39,426 bases of DNA from Bacteroidales bacterium (GCA_017551515.1 JAFZLK010000087.1:1-39426); one strand, 5' to 3'. Positions 15,391 to 24,504 are shown, counted from the stretch's first letter. The notes: generated by a model from the letters alone, not told the origin. Translations and numbers: made by a program.

Positions 15391-15731
15391 TTATCGTTGA
15401 AAATCGGTTGCGAATATGGGATTTTTTTTTCAAAACCAACGGAAAAAACTGAAAAAACTTTGACTTTTCTTTTGTGAAGGGAGATTGTCTTGTTTGACCG
15501 CGCAAAATAACTCGCAACGCTTCTATTAGTTCTCCTTTTCGGAAAGAAAAAAATGTCATTTTGTCATTTGATTTTGCTAAAAATGGACAAAATGTATATA
15601 CAACTGACTGATTGTCAGTAGTAATGTGTGAATTTTGGCATTGGTCTACGGTTTGCTATATCCACTCACGAACCTGCAAAAGTGGCAGGTAGGAAAGAAA
15701 TAAAAGAACTAAATTATAGGAGGTTTTAATT
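15391..15731. promoter_or_regulatory. 341-base divergent region between clcA and hsp20
   Basis: No gene is seen. It contains two TGTCATT direct repeats (15554-15560 and 15562-15568), the inverted repeat ACTGAC-TGATT-GTCAGT (15603-15619), and in the hsp20 leader ACCTGC (15672-15677) pairing with GCAGGT (15685-15690). An alternative CCACT/AGTGG pairing overlaps that hairpin. GGAGG (15719-15723) lies 8 bases before the hsp20 ATG. No CIRCE element and no exact TAnnTTTG was found; TACGGTTTG (15647-15655) is one base too long. Confidence 0.45.
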
Positions 15732-16196
15732 ATGTTACCAACAGTTAGAAATTCAAGAAGAAACCAGAATGTATGGCTTCCGTCAATTTTCGACGACTTC
15801 TTCACAGATGATTTTATGGGCGTTCCTGTCAGCAGGCAGTTCGCAACACCTGCGGTAAACATCAAGGAAACCGAAAAGAACTATGACATCCAGATTGCCG
15901 CACCGGGTATGACAAAGGATGACTTTAAGTTGAGTATCAACGAGAACAACGAACTCGTAATTTCATTGGAGAAGAATGACAAGAAAGAGGAGAAAAACGA
16001 CAAGGACGAAAAGCACGGAACTTGGTTGCGTCGCGAATTCTCATACGCATCATATTCACAGAGTTTTGTAATCCCTGAAGATGTGGAAATTGAAAAGATC
16101 GGCGCAAAAATGGAGCACGGTGTGCTGAACATCGACTTGCCAAAGAAGGAAGTTGTTGAAAAGGCTCCAGCAACTCGACAGATTACAATTCAATAG
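15732..16196 (+). CDS. Small heat shock protein, Hsp20/alpha-crystallin family
   Basis: ATP-independent holdase that binds unfolding proteins in the cytoplasm and forms oligomers. 154 aa. The N-terminal arm (1-38) has LPSIFDDFFTDDF. The alpha-crystallin domain runs about 42-140, with YDIQIAAPGMTKDDF, ELVISLEK, a Lys/Glu-rich loop, RREFSYASYSQSFVIPEDV and the signature GVLNIDLPK. The C-terminal ITI is the IxI motif used in oligomer assembly. A strong Shine-Dalgarno (GGAGG, 8-base spacing) fits high expression. A structured leader precedes it and a terminator follows. Confidence 0.96.
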   Translation: MLPTVRNSRRNQNVWLPSIFDDFFTDDFMGVPVSRQFATPAVNIKETEKNYDIQIAAPGMTKDDFKLSINENNELVISLEKNDKKEEKNDKDEKHGTWLRREFSYASYSQSFVIPEDVEIEKIGAKMEHGVLNIDLPKKEVVEKAPATRQITIQ

Positions 16197-16219
16197 TTGT
16201 ATTCAGTTTTATATTCTTA

Positions 16220-16252
16220 ACGGCGATTGCCTCGGCAGTCGCCGTTTTTTTT
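16220..16252 (+). terminator. hsp20 terminator
   Basis: ACGGCGA pairs with TCGCCGT, with an inner TGCC/GGCA pairing. Eight T follow at 16245-16252. Confidence 0.92.
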
Positions 16253-16346
16253 GATTAGACGCGCGAATCTCGTTAACACTCCATTAAACAATAATAAAGT
16301 TAAGTTAATCATTGAATTTGGAAAAATATCTTTTGGAAAAATGCGT

Positions 16347-16354
16347 TAAATTTG
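16347..16354 (+). promoter_or_regulatory. Candidate -7 element for the htrA gene
   Basis: TAAATTTG fits TAnnTTTG and lies 30 bases before the ATG at 16384. TTTG sequences upstream (16317-16320, 16332-16335) are not at the usual distance. Confidence 0.35.
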
Positions 16355-16383
16355 CTGTTGATTGAAAATTGAAAGGACTGAAT

Positions 16384-17832
16384 ATGAAAACGAAAACTTG
16401 GTTAGTCGGGCTTTTGTCGGGAATAATAGGCGGAGGAATTGTTCTTGTTGGAACTCTTTTCTTTACATCAAATAAGGTTGTTGAAAATAATGATAGCCAG
16501 CTGACATACAATGCAAACAAATCTGCAGATGTTGAGGTTACAAAAGTCGGACTTGGCAGTTTTCATGTGCTTGGTAGTACTGATTTTTGTGATGCCGCTG
16601 AAAAATGTATGCCTGCTGTCGTCCATATAAAAACCAGCTACAATCAGCCGACATATACGCTGTACGATTTTATTTTTGGTACTCAGTCGGCAATGCAGGT
16701 GTCGTCATCGGGTTCGGGCGTGATTGTTTCGTCTGATGGTTATATTGTTACAAATAACCATGTGATTGAAAATGCTGAGGTTATCGAAATTGTGATGAAC
16801 AACAAGAAATCATATACAGGCAAGATTATCGGTCGTGATGCGACTACTGACCTTGCATTGCTGAAAATAGAAGCATCAGACTTGCCATATTTGACATACG
16901 GCAATAGCGATGACCTGCGCATAGGTGAGTGGGTGCTTGCAATTGGCAACCCATTCAACCTGACATCTACTGTGACTGCAGGAATTGTAAGTGCAAAGGC
17001 ACGCAACATAGATGCAAATTCTGGAAATCAGGTCATTGAATCTTACATTCAGACCGATGCGGCGGTAAATCCCGGAAGCAGTGGCGGTGCATTGGTAAAC
17101 GCAAAGGGTGAACTTGTTGGTATAAATTCGGCAATTGCCTCGCAGACAGGCTCATACGTTGGATATTCGTTTGCTATTCCTGTGAATATGGTTCGCAAGA
17201 TTGTCGCCGACTTGGTTGAATTTGGAAGCGTTCAGCGTGCCTACATGGGCATTGAGATGATTGACCTTGATGCGCAGGTTGCCAAGAAGTTGAATGTCGA
17301 TGATGTTTCGGGCGTGTATGTGTCGAAACTTGTGAGCGGTGGTGCTGCCGAAAAGGCTGGAATTAGGACTGGGGATATAATCCTTGGCATAAACGAAACT
17401 AAGATAAATTCGGCAACAGAACTGCTTGAGGCGGTAAGTTTGTATCGTCCGGGCGCAAATGTGACGCTTGATGTGAAGTCTGGTGATTCCACTCGTAAAG
17501 TTGATCTTACATTACAGAACCGTTATGGCAGTGAGAAACTGTTGAAATCATCGGATAGGATGGAGGCGCTTGGCGCTCGGCTCGAACCTGTGAATGACCA
17601 GTTGAAATCGCGTTTGCGCATAAGAAACGGATTGCAGGTTACCGATTTGGCAGCAGGAAAACTTGCAGCAAGTGGCATTCAGAACGGTTTTATAATTGTC
17701 CGTGCCAACAACAAGAATATCAATTCGGTACAAGACCTTGAAAACGCTATCAAATCATCTGGCAACGCGATTTTCCTCGAAGGCATTTATCCCAATGGCA
17801 TGACTGGTTATTATGCGCTTAAGTTAGATTAG
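16384..17832 (+). CDS. HtrA/DegP-family serine protease with two PDZ domains
   Basis: Envelope protein quality-control protease/chaperone. 482 aa from the ATG at 16384; an upstream in-frame TTG at 16369 is less likely. Residues 6-26 are a hydrophobic segment (signal or anchor). The trypsin-like domain has the full triad: H126 in TNNHVI, D156 in DATTDLALLK and S233 in NPGSSGGALV. PDZ1 (about 280-375) starts AYMGIEMID and PDZ2 spans about 385-480. The second PDZ is shorter and more divergent. Two cysteines (C69 and C75, FCDAAEKC) precede the protease domain and may form a disulfide. The neighbour Hsp20 suggests a stress context, but each has its own transcript. Confidence 0.94.
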   Translation: MKTKTWLVGLLSGIIGGGIVLVGTLFFTSNKVVENNDSQLTYNANKSADVEVTKVGLGSFHVLGSTDFCDAAEKCMPAVVHIKTSYNQPTYTLYDFIFGTQSAMQVSSSGSGVIVSSDGYIVTNNHVIENAEVIEIVMNNKKSYTGKIIGRDATTDLALLKIEASDLPYLTYGNSDDLRIGEWVLAIGNPFNLTSTVTAGIVSAKARNIDANSGNQVIESYIQTDAAVNPGSSGGALVNAKGELVGINSAIASQTGSYVGYSFAIPVNMVRKIVADLVEFGSVQRAYMGIEMIDLDAQVAKKLNVDDVSGVYVSKLVSGGAAEKAGIRTGDIILGINETKINSATELLEAVSLYRPGANVTLDVKSGDSTRKVDLTLQNRYGSEKLLKSSDRMEALGARLEPVNDQLKSRLRIRNGLQVTDLAAGKLAASGIQNGFIIVRANNKNINSVQDLENAIKSSGNAIFLEGIYPNGMTGYYALKLD

Positions 17833-17833
17833 T

Positions 17834-17857
17834 AGGCATGTTATATGCCTTTTATTT
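17834..17857 (+). terminator. htrA terminator
   Basis: AGGCAT (17834-17839) pairs with ATGCCT (17845-17850) over a 5-base loop. TTTTATTT follows. It begins 2 bases past the stop. Confidence 0.6.
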
Positions 17858-17873
17858 GGTTGCGAGATTGGAT

Positions 17874-20800
17874 TTACGTGGTTTCTCTAGCTTTCATCTT
17901 GCTTTTTGCATTCTCCAATATAAAGTGTAATCTGTTAAACACATTTGCTTCGGATGTGCCAGCGTCGAAGTCGAGGAATAGAAGGTTCATGTCGGGATAA
18001 ATTTGCTTGATTTTCTTTTCCATACCCTTGGAAATGATATGGTTGGCAATGCATCCGAATGGTTGCAAACTTACCACGCTGCTGATTCCGTTCTTTGCGT
18101 AGTTGGCGATTTCGGCAGGAAGTAACCAGCCCTCGCCGAAGTTAGTGGCAGGGTTTACTATCTTTGTGGCATCATCAAAGGCTTCAAACAGGTTGTCGAA
18201 CGGACGGTAGCTCGGGAATCCTGCGCAAATCTTGTCGTACTTGCGGGCAAATCTTGCAATAAGGTTGTAAACAGCTGTGCTTACGAATGTTGGCGTCTTG
18301 CTTGGTTTGATGTGGTACTTGCGGTTTACTGCATTGTTTACTAGTCCGTTGATGAAGAAATTGTATATCGATGGTACGGCAACTTCAAAGCCCTGTTCGT
18401 TGAGCCAATCAACAACATATTTGTTGCTGAATGCGTTGTATTTCAAGTAAATCTCGCCAACGATACCAATAGTCGGGTAGGTGCCGTCGTTTATGTTCTC
18501 GCGGAATTCGGCAACGGCTTTCTTCAAAAGTCCCTGAAGTTTTTCTCCCTTCTTATTTTCGATATACGGGAAACTCATTTCGGTGTATTTGTCCCTGATT
18601 TTCCGAGCGATACCTTTAGCTTTTTCCCTGATGACAGCACCTTGGTACAATTTGGAAAGACAGTCGGCATAGAGCATGGTGTTGAGCAAGAGTCCGATGT
18701 TCTTCGAAACATGTAGGTCGAATCCCGGTTGGTAGTTTATCTTGCTGCTGCCTGTTGCCACCGAAACGACTGGAATGTCTTGGAATCCAGCGGTTACCAT
18801 TGCGTTCTTTATTAGCGACAGGTAGTTGCTTGCTCGGCATTGTCCGCCAGTTTGCGTGATGGCTACGGCGATGTCGTCGGGTTTGTATTTTCCGCTTTCA
18901 AGAGCTATCATTATTGTGCCGATGACGATTGTGGCGGGGTAGCAGATGTCGTTGTTGGCGTATTTAAGACCGTATTCGTTCGATTCTGGCGTTCCTTTGG
19001 GCAAGTTGAGTAGATTGTAGCCCTTTGCTTTGAAAAAGGCAGGAATGAACTCAGAATAGCCTTCTGCGAAGTACGGACCTATTATTAACCTGCGTTTGTC
19101 CTCTTCCATGAAAGGCTTGGTGGTCACGAACTTGCTTTCCTTGCGGTGTCCGTTGTTCAGCTTCAGGCTTTCGACGAGCGAACGGATACGCAGACGAAGC
19201 GACCCGATGTTGTTTACATCGTCAATCTTTAAAATGGTGAGGTTCTTGCCCTTACGATTCAAGATGCTTCCCATTTCATCAAGTATAAAGGCATCGGGAC
19301 CGCAGCCGAACGATGTAAGTTCGATGAACTGAACATTGTCGGGGGCGTTGGCAACATAGTGCGCGGCCTTGAAGATTCGTGTCGGGAAACTCCACTGCGT
19401 TAGTGAGTGCAGTTCATCGAATATGTTTTCATTGTCCAGATATGAGACGTTCTCGGTAACGACATCTATTCCCATTTCGGCAACTGCTTGTGACACTTTG
19501 TGTTGAATAAGCGGGTCAATGTGGTAGGGACGGCCGGCAAGAACGATTACGGTGCGGTTTTCGCGGTTGGCGTTTTCAATCACTTCGGCAGTGCGTTCGG
19601 TAAGGCGCGCACGGAATGTCTGCTGTGCAGCAATGGCATTTTCTATTGCTTTGCGCCGCATCTTTTTGTCGATGCCAAGTGTCTTCAAATAGGCGTTGCA
19701 GGACTTCCAAAGCAACTCATCATCGCTAAATGTAATTATTGGATTGTCAAATCGTATTCCATATTTACTTTCAGTATCGATTGAACTTTTTATGACATCT
19801 CCGTAACCGCTGACGATTGGGCAGTTGTAGCTGTTGTTCGACTTCTGGTCGTCTTTGGTTTCGAGTACGATGTATGGGTAGAAAATGAAATCGACTTTCT
19901 TGTTGACAAGGTCAAGGACATGTCCGTTCATGAGTTTTGCAGGAAAGCAGATGTTGTCGGACATAATCGACTTAACACCAGGCTCGTAGAGTTTGTTTGT
20001 TGAATCTCCAGATAATACGACTTCGTAGCCCAAAGTGTCGAACATTGCTTGCCAGAACTGGAAATTTTCGTACATGCCCAATGCGCGTGGCAATCCGACT
20101 TTCTTGCCGTTCTTGGTGGTCGAATAGCTGTGCTGTTCAAATAGCATGTCGTCCTTTTCTGCATGCAGGTTTATGCCCTTAGCGGTGCTTTCAGATCTGT
20201 TGGAGAAGACTTTTTCACAGTTGTTGCCTGCATAGAACGAATTGCCGTTCTCGAATTTGAAAACATTCACAGTGCATTGGTTTTCACAGCCTTTGCAATT
20301 AACAATGGATGACTTGTAGTCGTTGAACTTTATCAGTTCCGAAATGCTTGTCTCTGAATTGCAATCGGTTGATTTTCCGTAAATTGCTGCACCAAATGCA
20401 CCCATGAGTTCGGGTATGTCGGAAAAATAGACATTTTTGCCTGTGAGCACTTCCAATGCCTTTACAATGGAAAGGTTCTTCATTGTTCCGCCCTGAACTA
20501 CAATGTTGTCACCGAGTTCGTTCAAGTTCTTTAGTTTCAGCACTTTGAATAGACAATTCTTGATGACGGAGTAGGAGAATCCTGCTGCAATGTTCTCTAT
20601 GGATGTGCCTTCGCGAAGCGACTGCTTTACCTTTGAGTTCATAAAGACGGTGCAACGCGTTCCGAGGTCGTAAGGATTGTCGGCTGAGCATGCCATGCGG
20701 GCGAATTCTGCAACCGGATAGTTGAGCATATTGGCGTAAGTCTCTATAAACGAGCCGCATCCCGATGAACACGCCTCGTTGATTTCTATGCGCTTAATGC

Positions 20801-22133
20801 TGCCATTGTCGATGAAGATGGCTTTCATGTCTTGTCCGCCTATATCAAGCACAAACGAAACCTCTGGACAAACCTCTCTTGCTGCAATGTAATGTGCCAT
20901 GGTTTCGACAATTCCATTGTTTAAGTTAAATGCTTTCTTTAAGAGGTTTTCGCCATAACCTGTCGCTGTACTGCTGACAATGCGTATGTTAATATTCTTC
21001 TCTTTTTCAAATTGTTGCAGTGCTTCCATGTTTTCTACAAATGTGCGGAAGCTGTTGCCGTTGTTGCGACGGTAATCCTTGTAAACAATGTTGAGATTGT
21101 CGTCAATAAGCACGACTTTGGTCGTTGTGGAGCCTGAGTCAACGCCTAGATGACATCTGATTTCCGAGCCTTCGGTTGGCACTATGCTTTTTAACGAGAA
21201 CTTCTGTCTTCCAGTCTTCCAATTCTGGAATTCTTCATTCGAGTTGAATAATTTTTGCAAAACATTACCTTTTGATTTTGAATTAGAATCATGTTCTTTA
21301 TTCAATTTTTGGATTAAGTTAGAAATTGATTCTGGCTTCTCGTTTTGCTTCTTTGCAAGAAATGCGCAACCCAAGGCAGGGAACAACTCTGTATTCTCTG
21401 GAATTATACAATCTTCATCGTTGATTTTTAGAATTCTACCAAAGCTTTCTTTAAGTTGTGGTATAAACTTGAACGGACCACCGCAGAAAAGTATTGGAGG
21501 AACGATGTCGGTTCCGCGAGCAAGCGACGATGTCACCTGCATTGCTACTGATGTCAGCACTGATGCGGCAATGTCCTGCTTGCTGGTGTTGCGACTTATG
21601 AGGTTTTGTATGTCGGTCTTTGAGAATACTCCGCAACGAGAAGCAATGGGGTAAATTGTCTTATGGTCGGCGGCTAACTGGTTGAGTTCTATTGGTTCTA
21701 TGCCGAGTAGTGTGGCTGTCTGGTCGATGAACGCTCCAGTTCCGCCAGCACACGAACCGTTCATGCGGATGTCGGGAGTTTTGCCTGGTTGCAGGAAAAT
21801 CATTTTGCTGTCCTCTCCGCCAATGTCAACGAAAGTGCGCACCTGCGGATATTTTTCCTTAATCCATTCGGTGGAGGCGATGACTTCCTGTACGAATTTT
21901 GCGCCAGCTTTTTCTGCGTAACCCATTCCTACAGAGCCTGTTATTATTGTGCTTGCTTCAATGTCGCCAAGTTTCTCGACAACTTTTGTGAGTGTTTCCG
22001 ACAGAGTATCGACCACATTGGCGTTGTGGCGCCTGTATTCCGAAAACAGAATGTTGTCGTCGTTGTCGAGGACTATTGTTTTGACTGTCGTTGAACCGAT
22101 GTCGATACCAAGTCTATGTGATTGATTTTTCAT
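17874..22133 (-). CDS. Giant acyl-CoA dehydratase activase-related protein (two BcrAD/BadFG ATPase domains, DUF2229, HgdB-like C-terminus)
   Basis: 1419 aa, cytoplasmic, probably iron-sulfur and oxygen-sensitive. Domain 1 (about 7-262) has the ATPase start GIDIGSTTVK, NGSCAGGTGAF (C128) and ASRCGVF (C167). Domain 2 (about 328-590) repeats this with GVDSGSTTTK, NEACSSGCGSF (C455) and GTRCTVF (C494). In single-domain activators such as HgdC these two Cys per monomer hold a [4Fe-4S] cluster across a dimer. Here both halves are in one chain. A Cys knot follows (C613, C616, C620, C639), then a DUF2229-type part from KKVGLPRALGMYENF, and a C-terminal part like the HgdB/C dehydratase subunits. The substrate is unknown. 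It lies 3 bases after the TetR gene and is presumably controlled by it. Confidence 0.88.
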   Translation of the reverse strand: MKNQSHRLGIDIGSTTVKTIVLDNDDNILFSEYRRHNANVVDTLSETLTKVVEKLGDIEASTIITGSVGMGYAEKAGAKFVQEVIASTEWIKEKYPQVRTFVDIGGEDSKMIFLQPGKTPDIRMNGSCAGGTGAFIDQTATLLGIEPIELNQLAADHKTIYPIASRCGVFSKTDIQNLISRNTSKQDIAASVLTSVAMQVTSSLARGTDIVPPILFCGGPFKFIPQLKESFGRILKINDEDCIIPENTELFPALGCAFLAKKQNEKPESISNLIQKLNKEHDSNSKSKGNVLQKLFNSNEEFQNWKTGRQKFSLKSIVPTEGSEIRCHLGVDSGSTTTKVVLIDDNLNIVYKDYRRNNGNSFRTFVENMEALQQFEKEKNINIRIVSSTATGYGENLLKKAFNLNNGIVETMAHYIAAREVCPEVSFVLDIGGQDMKAIFIDNGSIKRIEINEACSSGCGSFIETYANMLNYPVAEFARMACSADNPYDLGTRCTVFMNSKVKQSLREGTSIENIAAGFSYSVIKNCLFKVLKLKNLNELGDNIVVQGGTMKNLSIVKALEVLTGKNVYFSDIPELMGAFGAAIYGKSTDCNSETSISELIKFNDYKSSIVNCKGCENQCTVNVFKFENGNSFYAGNNCEKVFSNRSESTAKGINLHAEKDDMLFEQHSYSTTKNGKKVGLPRALGMYENFQFWQAMFDTLGYEVVLSGDSTNKLYEPGVKSIMSDNICFPAKLMNGHVLDLVNKKVDFIFYPYIVLETKDDQKSNNSYNCPIVSGYGDVIKSSIDTESKYGIRFDNPIITFSDDELLWKSCNAYLKTLGIDKKMRRKAIENAIAAQQTFRARLTERTAEVIENANRENRTVIVLAGRPYHIDPLIQHKVSQAVAEMGIDVVTENVSYLDNENIFDELHSLTQWSFPTRIFKAAHYVANAPDNVQFIELTSFGCGPDAFILDEMGSILNRKGKNLTILKIDDVNNIGSLRLRIRSLVESLKLNNGHRKESKFVTTKPFMEEDKRRLIIGPYFAEGYSEFIPAFFKAKGYNLLNLPKGTPESNEYGLKYANNDICYPATIVIGTIMIALESGKYKPDDIAVAITQTGGQCRASNYLSLIKNAMVTAGFQDIPVVSVATGSSKINYQPGFDLHVSKNIGLLLNTMLYADCLSKLYQGAVIREKAKGIARKIRDKYTEMSFPYIENKKGEKLQGLLKKAVAEFRENINDGTYPTIGIVGEIYLKYNAFSNKYVVDWLNEQGFEVAVPSIYNFFINGLVNNAVNRKYHIKPSKTPTFVSTAVYNLIARFARKYDKICAGFPSYRPFDNLFEAFDDATKIVNPATNFGEGWLLPAEIANYAKNGISSVVSLQPFGCIANHIISKGMEKKIKQIYPDMNLLFLDFDAGTSEANVFNRLHFILENAKSKMKARETT

Positions 22134-22136
22134 GCT

Positions 22137-22793
22137 TTACTTCTTTTCTGGCCTTAAACTGCACATTATTGTTTCTACCGCTTCGTGCTTGCGCAATCTG
22201 AGTAGTTCGGTTATCTCTTCGTTGTCGAAGTTGAACTGGCTCTCGAGTACTGGTAACAGTATGAAAATGATGATGTTCATCGACACAATGTTGATTAGCA
22301 GGTCGAGCGTTGAAATGGGGCGGATGTTGCCTTTTTTGATTTCTTCCTGCAGTTCGCGGTCGAAGTTTCTGTAGATGTCTAGGTTGTTGTTGTATATGTT
22401 TTTGACAAGGTTGTTTCTGCGTTTCTCGTTCAGAATCAACTCGTTGATTATCATGAACGGAATCTGTCGGTTTTCAATCAGCAGGTCGAAGTGGGCTTCC
22501 ATCTTCTTGCGGAGCCTTGTCGTGAACGGCTCGTCGCTATCATCGAAAGTGGTGAAGATGTATAGGAATTTAGTGAATTTCGCTTGAAATATCTGTTGGA
22601 AAAGGTTCTCCTTAGTGCGGAAATAGTAGTGTACAAGTGCTTGATTACAACCAGCTTTCTTGGCTATGTCGGTAGTGCTTACCAGCGAAAAACCTTTTTC
22701 GAGGAACAATTCTTCCGCGCATTGCAGAATCTGCTGTTCCATGTTCGCTCCTTGAGCATGTCGAAGTGGCGATGTTGTTTCCTTATTAGTCAT
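22137..22793 (-). CDS. TetR/AcrR-family transcriptional regulator
   Basis: 218 aa from the ATG at 22793, or 201 aa from the in-frame ATG at 22742 (M18). The helix-turn-helix is classic: AEELFLEKGF, TTDIAKKAG, ALVHYYFRTKENLF. The C-terminal ligand/dimer domain is mostly helical and shows no family-specific motif. Residues 8-16 (SPLRHAQGA) are encoded by a TTCGACA-type short repeat, so M18 (MEQQILQCAEELF) is the more natural start. The promoter at 22810 allows both. It is co-transcribed with the activase 3 bases downstream. A palindrome on its promoter suggests autoregulation and ligand-responsive control of the pair. Confidence 0.92.
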   Translation of the reverse strand: MTNKETTSPLRHAQGANMEQQILQCAEELFLEKGFSLVSTTDIAKKAGCNQALVHYYFRTKENLFQQIFQAKFTKFLYIFTTFDDSDEPFTTRLRKKMEAHFDLLIENRQIPFMIINELILNEKRRNNLVKNIYNNNLDIYRNFDRELQEEIKKGNIRPISTLDLLINIVSMNIIIFILLPVLESQFNFDNEEITELLRLRKHEAVETIMCSLRPEKK

Positions 22794-22809
22794 GTTTCAA
22801 AATTTGCCG

Positions 22810-22817
22810 CAAAACTA
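22810..22817 (-). promoter_or_regulatory. -7 element of the tetR-activase promoter
   Basis: TAGTTTTG on the minus strand. The predicted start near 22803 gives a leader of about 10 bases to the first ATG. The -33 position falls inside the palindrome at 22825-22846. Confidence 0.55.
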
Positions 22818-22824
22818 ATAAATT

Positions 22825-22846
22825 TATTTAATAGACTTATTAAATA
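22825..22846 (-). promoter_or_regulatory. Candidate TetR operator
   Basis: Perfect inverted repeat TATTTAAT-AGACTT-ATTAAATA (8-6-8). It sits 8 bases upstream of the -7 element and covers the -33 region, exactly where binding would block transcription. TetR-family repressors usually bind such palindromes near their own gene. Confidence 0.6.
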
Positions 22847-22888
22847 GGGTGATTATTTTATGAAAAGGTATATCAATATCCATAAAAC

Positions 22889-22915
22889 AAAAAAAGGCCT
22901 CAAATGAGACCTTTT
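22889..22915 (-). terminator. tig terminator
   Basis: AAAAGG-C-CTCA pairs with TGAG-A-CCTTTT (22894-22915) around a 2-base centre. The A tract on its left becomes the T run. It begins about 25 bases after the tig stop. Confidence 0.8.
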
Positions 22916-22939
22916 CCTATTTGACTTAGTTAATCTGCA

Positions 22940-24286
22940 TTATTTCAACAACTTCATGAATTCGTCAATTGAAATTTCGTTGTCTTCTAGCTTTACGAGT
23001 TCAGCGAGGAAGTCAACAACCTTGTCTTCTAGTTCGTGTTCGTAAATGCGTCGAACTTCGTCTTCCTTCTGGAGAAGTTCCTTTGCATACTTGTCGGCAT
23101 ATTCGTCAGGAATATATGACATTCCGTACTGAGCAAACTGCATGAGAACCATGTCCTTTGCTGCCTTTTCGAGTTCTTCCTTCTCAACCTTGATGTCGTT
23201 GTCCTTAGCAACCTTGGTCTTTATGAGAGTCCAACGGAGGTCGTCGAGGAATTTCGGGAATTCGTTGTTGATTTCTTCTTCTGTGAGTTTTTCGTTTGTA
23301 ACTTTTACCCAACGTTTCAAGAATTCTTCCGGAAGTTTGAGGTCAAGTTTTTTGGTGAGCTTTTCCTTGATGTCGAGCATCATCTTGTACTTGCTTTCAC
23401 GCTTGAACGATGCAGAAATGTCCTCAGCTATGCGAGTTCTGAATTCTTCTTCGTTCTTTATTGTGTCCTTGCCGAAGCACTTGTCAAACAAATCTTGGTT
23501 GATTTCAGCCTGCTTGTATTCCTTAACGGTCTTTACAACTAGGCGGAAGTTTGGTGACATATTGGCAACTTCTTCCTTTTTGATTTTCAGCATTACAGCA
23601 ATCTTGCCTTCTTCCTCAAATGCCTTCTTTATGTCGAAGTCTATGATAGTGTCAACGGTTGAACCGATGAACTGCTTCTTTATTTTTTCGTCTTTAATGA
23701 ATTCGATTGCAAGGTTTGCTTCATCGTTCTTTATGCCACCTTCGATTTCAGAGCCATCTTCGGCAATCTGTGTAAGGCTACCTGTTATAAGTGCCTTTTC
23801 GGTTGCTTTCTTGACATCCTCGTACTTGCCGTACTGGCTTCTGTATTCTTCGATGTATTTTTCGATGTCTTTTTCCTCTGCCTTGATAATGTACTTGTTA
23901 AGCTTGTCTCTCTTCGAGAGCTTGATTTCAAATTCGGGAGCTAGACCTAGGTCGAATGCAAATTCAAACTTTTCGTCCTTTGCGAGGTCTATTGTCTTTG
24001 TGCCTTCGTTTGGCAATGGTTCGCCGAGAATGTTAAGCTTTTCGTTTTCAATGTAATCGCTGAGAGCTTTTCCTACTGACTTGTTAAGTTCGTCGGCCAA
24101 AACAGCCTGACCGTACATTTTCCTTATTAGTCCCATAGGTGCGTTGCCTTTTCTGAAACCCTTGATTTCCGCTTTCTGACGGTAAGTTTTCAAGGTCTTT
24201 TCTACATTTTCTGCAATGTCTTCCTTACTTATGCTAATGTTCAAAGTAAGGTTTAAATCGTCAATTTGGTTTTTTACAACTTCCAT
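22940..24286 (-). CDS. tig: Trigger factor
   Basis: Ribosome-associated chaperone that receives nascent chains at the exit tunnel. 448 aa, full length. The N-terminal ribosome-binding domain has the signature GFRKGNAP (43-50). The middle FKBP-like region (about 150-245) is present but divergent, as I recall for Bacteroidota, so isomerase activity may be low. The C-terminal helical arms (about 260-440) are very Lys/Glu-rich. It is monocistronic between its own terminator and the tRNA-Leu terminator. Confidence 0.95.
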   Translation of the reverse strand: MEVVKNQIDDLNLTLNISISKEDIAENVEKTLKTYRQKAEIKGFRKGNAPMGLIRKMYGQAVLADELNKSVGKALSDYIENEKLNILGEPLPNEGTKTIDLAKDEKFEFAFDLGLAPEFEIKLSKRDKLNKYIIKAEEKDIEKYIEEYRSQYGKYEDVKKATEKALITGSLTQIAEDGSEIEGGIKNDEANLAIEFIKDEKIKKQFIGSTVDTIIDFDIKKAFEEEGKIAVMLKIKKEEVANMSPNFRLVVKTVKEYKQAEINQDLFDKCFGKDTIKNEEEFRTRIAEDISASFKRESKYKMMLDIKEKLTKKLDLKLPEEFLKRWVKVTNEKLTEEEINNEFPKFLDDLRWTLIKTKVAKDNDIKVEKEELEKAAKDMVLMQFAQYGMSYIPDEYADKYAKELLQKEDEVRRIYEHELEDKVVDFLAELVKLEDNEISIDEFMKLLK

Positions 24287-24336
24287 TAGGTCGTTTTTTT
24301 GAAAATAGTTACTAAAATTTATAAGTTCAAAAATCT

Positions 24337-24367
24337 AAAAAACCGCACTATCAATAGAAAAATGCGG
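24337..24367 (-). terminator. tRNA-Leu terminator
   Basis: CCGCA (24343-24347) pairs with TGCGG (24363-24367), followed on the minus strand by T residues at 24337-24342. It starts 6 bases after the tRNA 3' end. Confidence 0.75.
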
Positions 24368-24372
24368 CCTTG

Positions 24373-24454
24373 TACGGATGAAGGGACTCGAACCCCCACG
24401 CCTTTCGGCACTAGATCCTAAGTCTAGCGCGGCTACCAATTACGCCACATCCGC
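24373..24454 (-). tRNA. tRNA-Leu (anticodon TAG)
   Basis: The acceptor arm GCGGATG pairs with CATCCGT (first pair G-T), with discriminator A. The anticodon stem-loop CTAGACTTAGGATCTAG gives TAG. A long variable arm (TGCCGAAAGGCGT region) marks a class II tRNA, and GGTTCGAGTCC forms the T loop. CCA is not encoded. 82 bases. Confidence 0.97.
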
Positions 24455-24465
24455 GAATTGCGGCG

Positions 24466-24473
24466 CAAAGATA
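24466..24473 (-). promoter_or_regulatory. -7 element before tRNA-Leu
   Basis: TATCTTTG on the minus strand fits TAnnTTTG and lies 11 bases before the tRNA 5' end. No clear -33 element is seen. Readthrough from tsaE is also possible. Confidence 0.45.
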
Positions 24474-24504
24474 CAATTTTTTTTTTCGTTACGGAAATTA
24501 TTCT

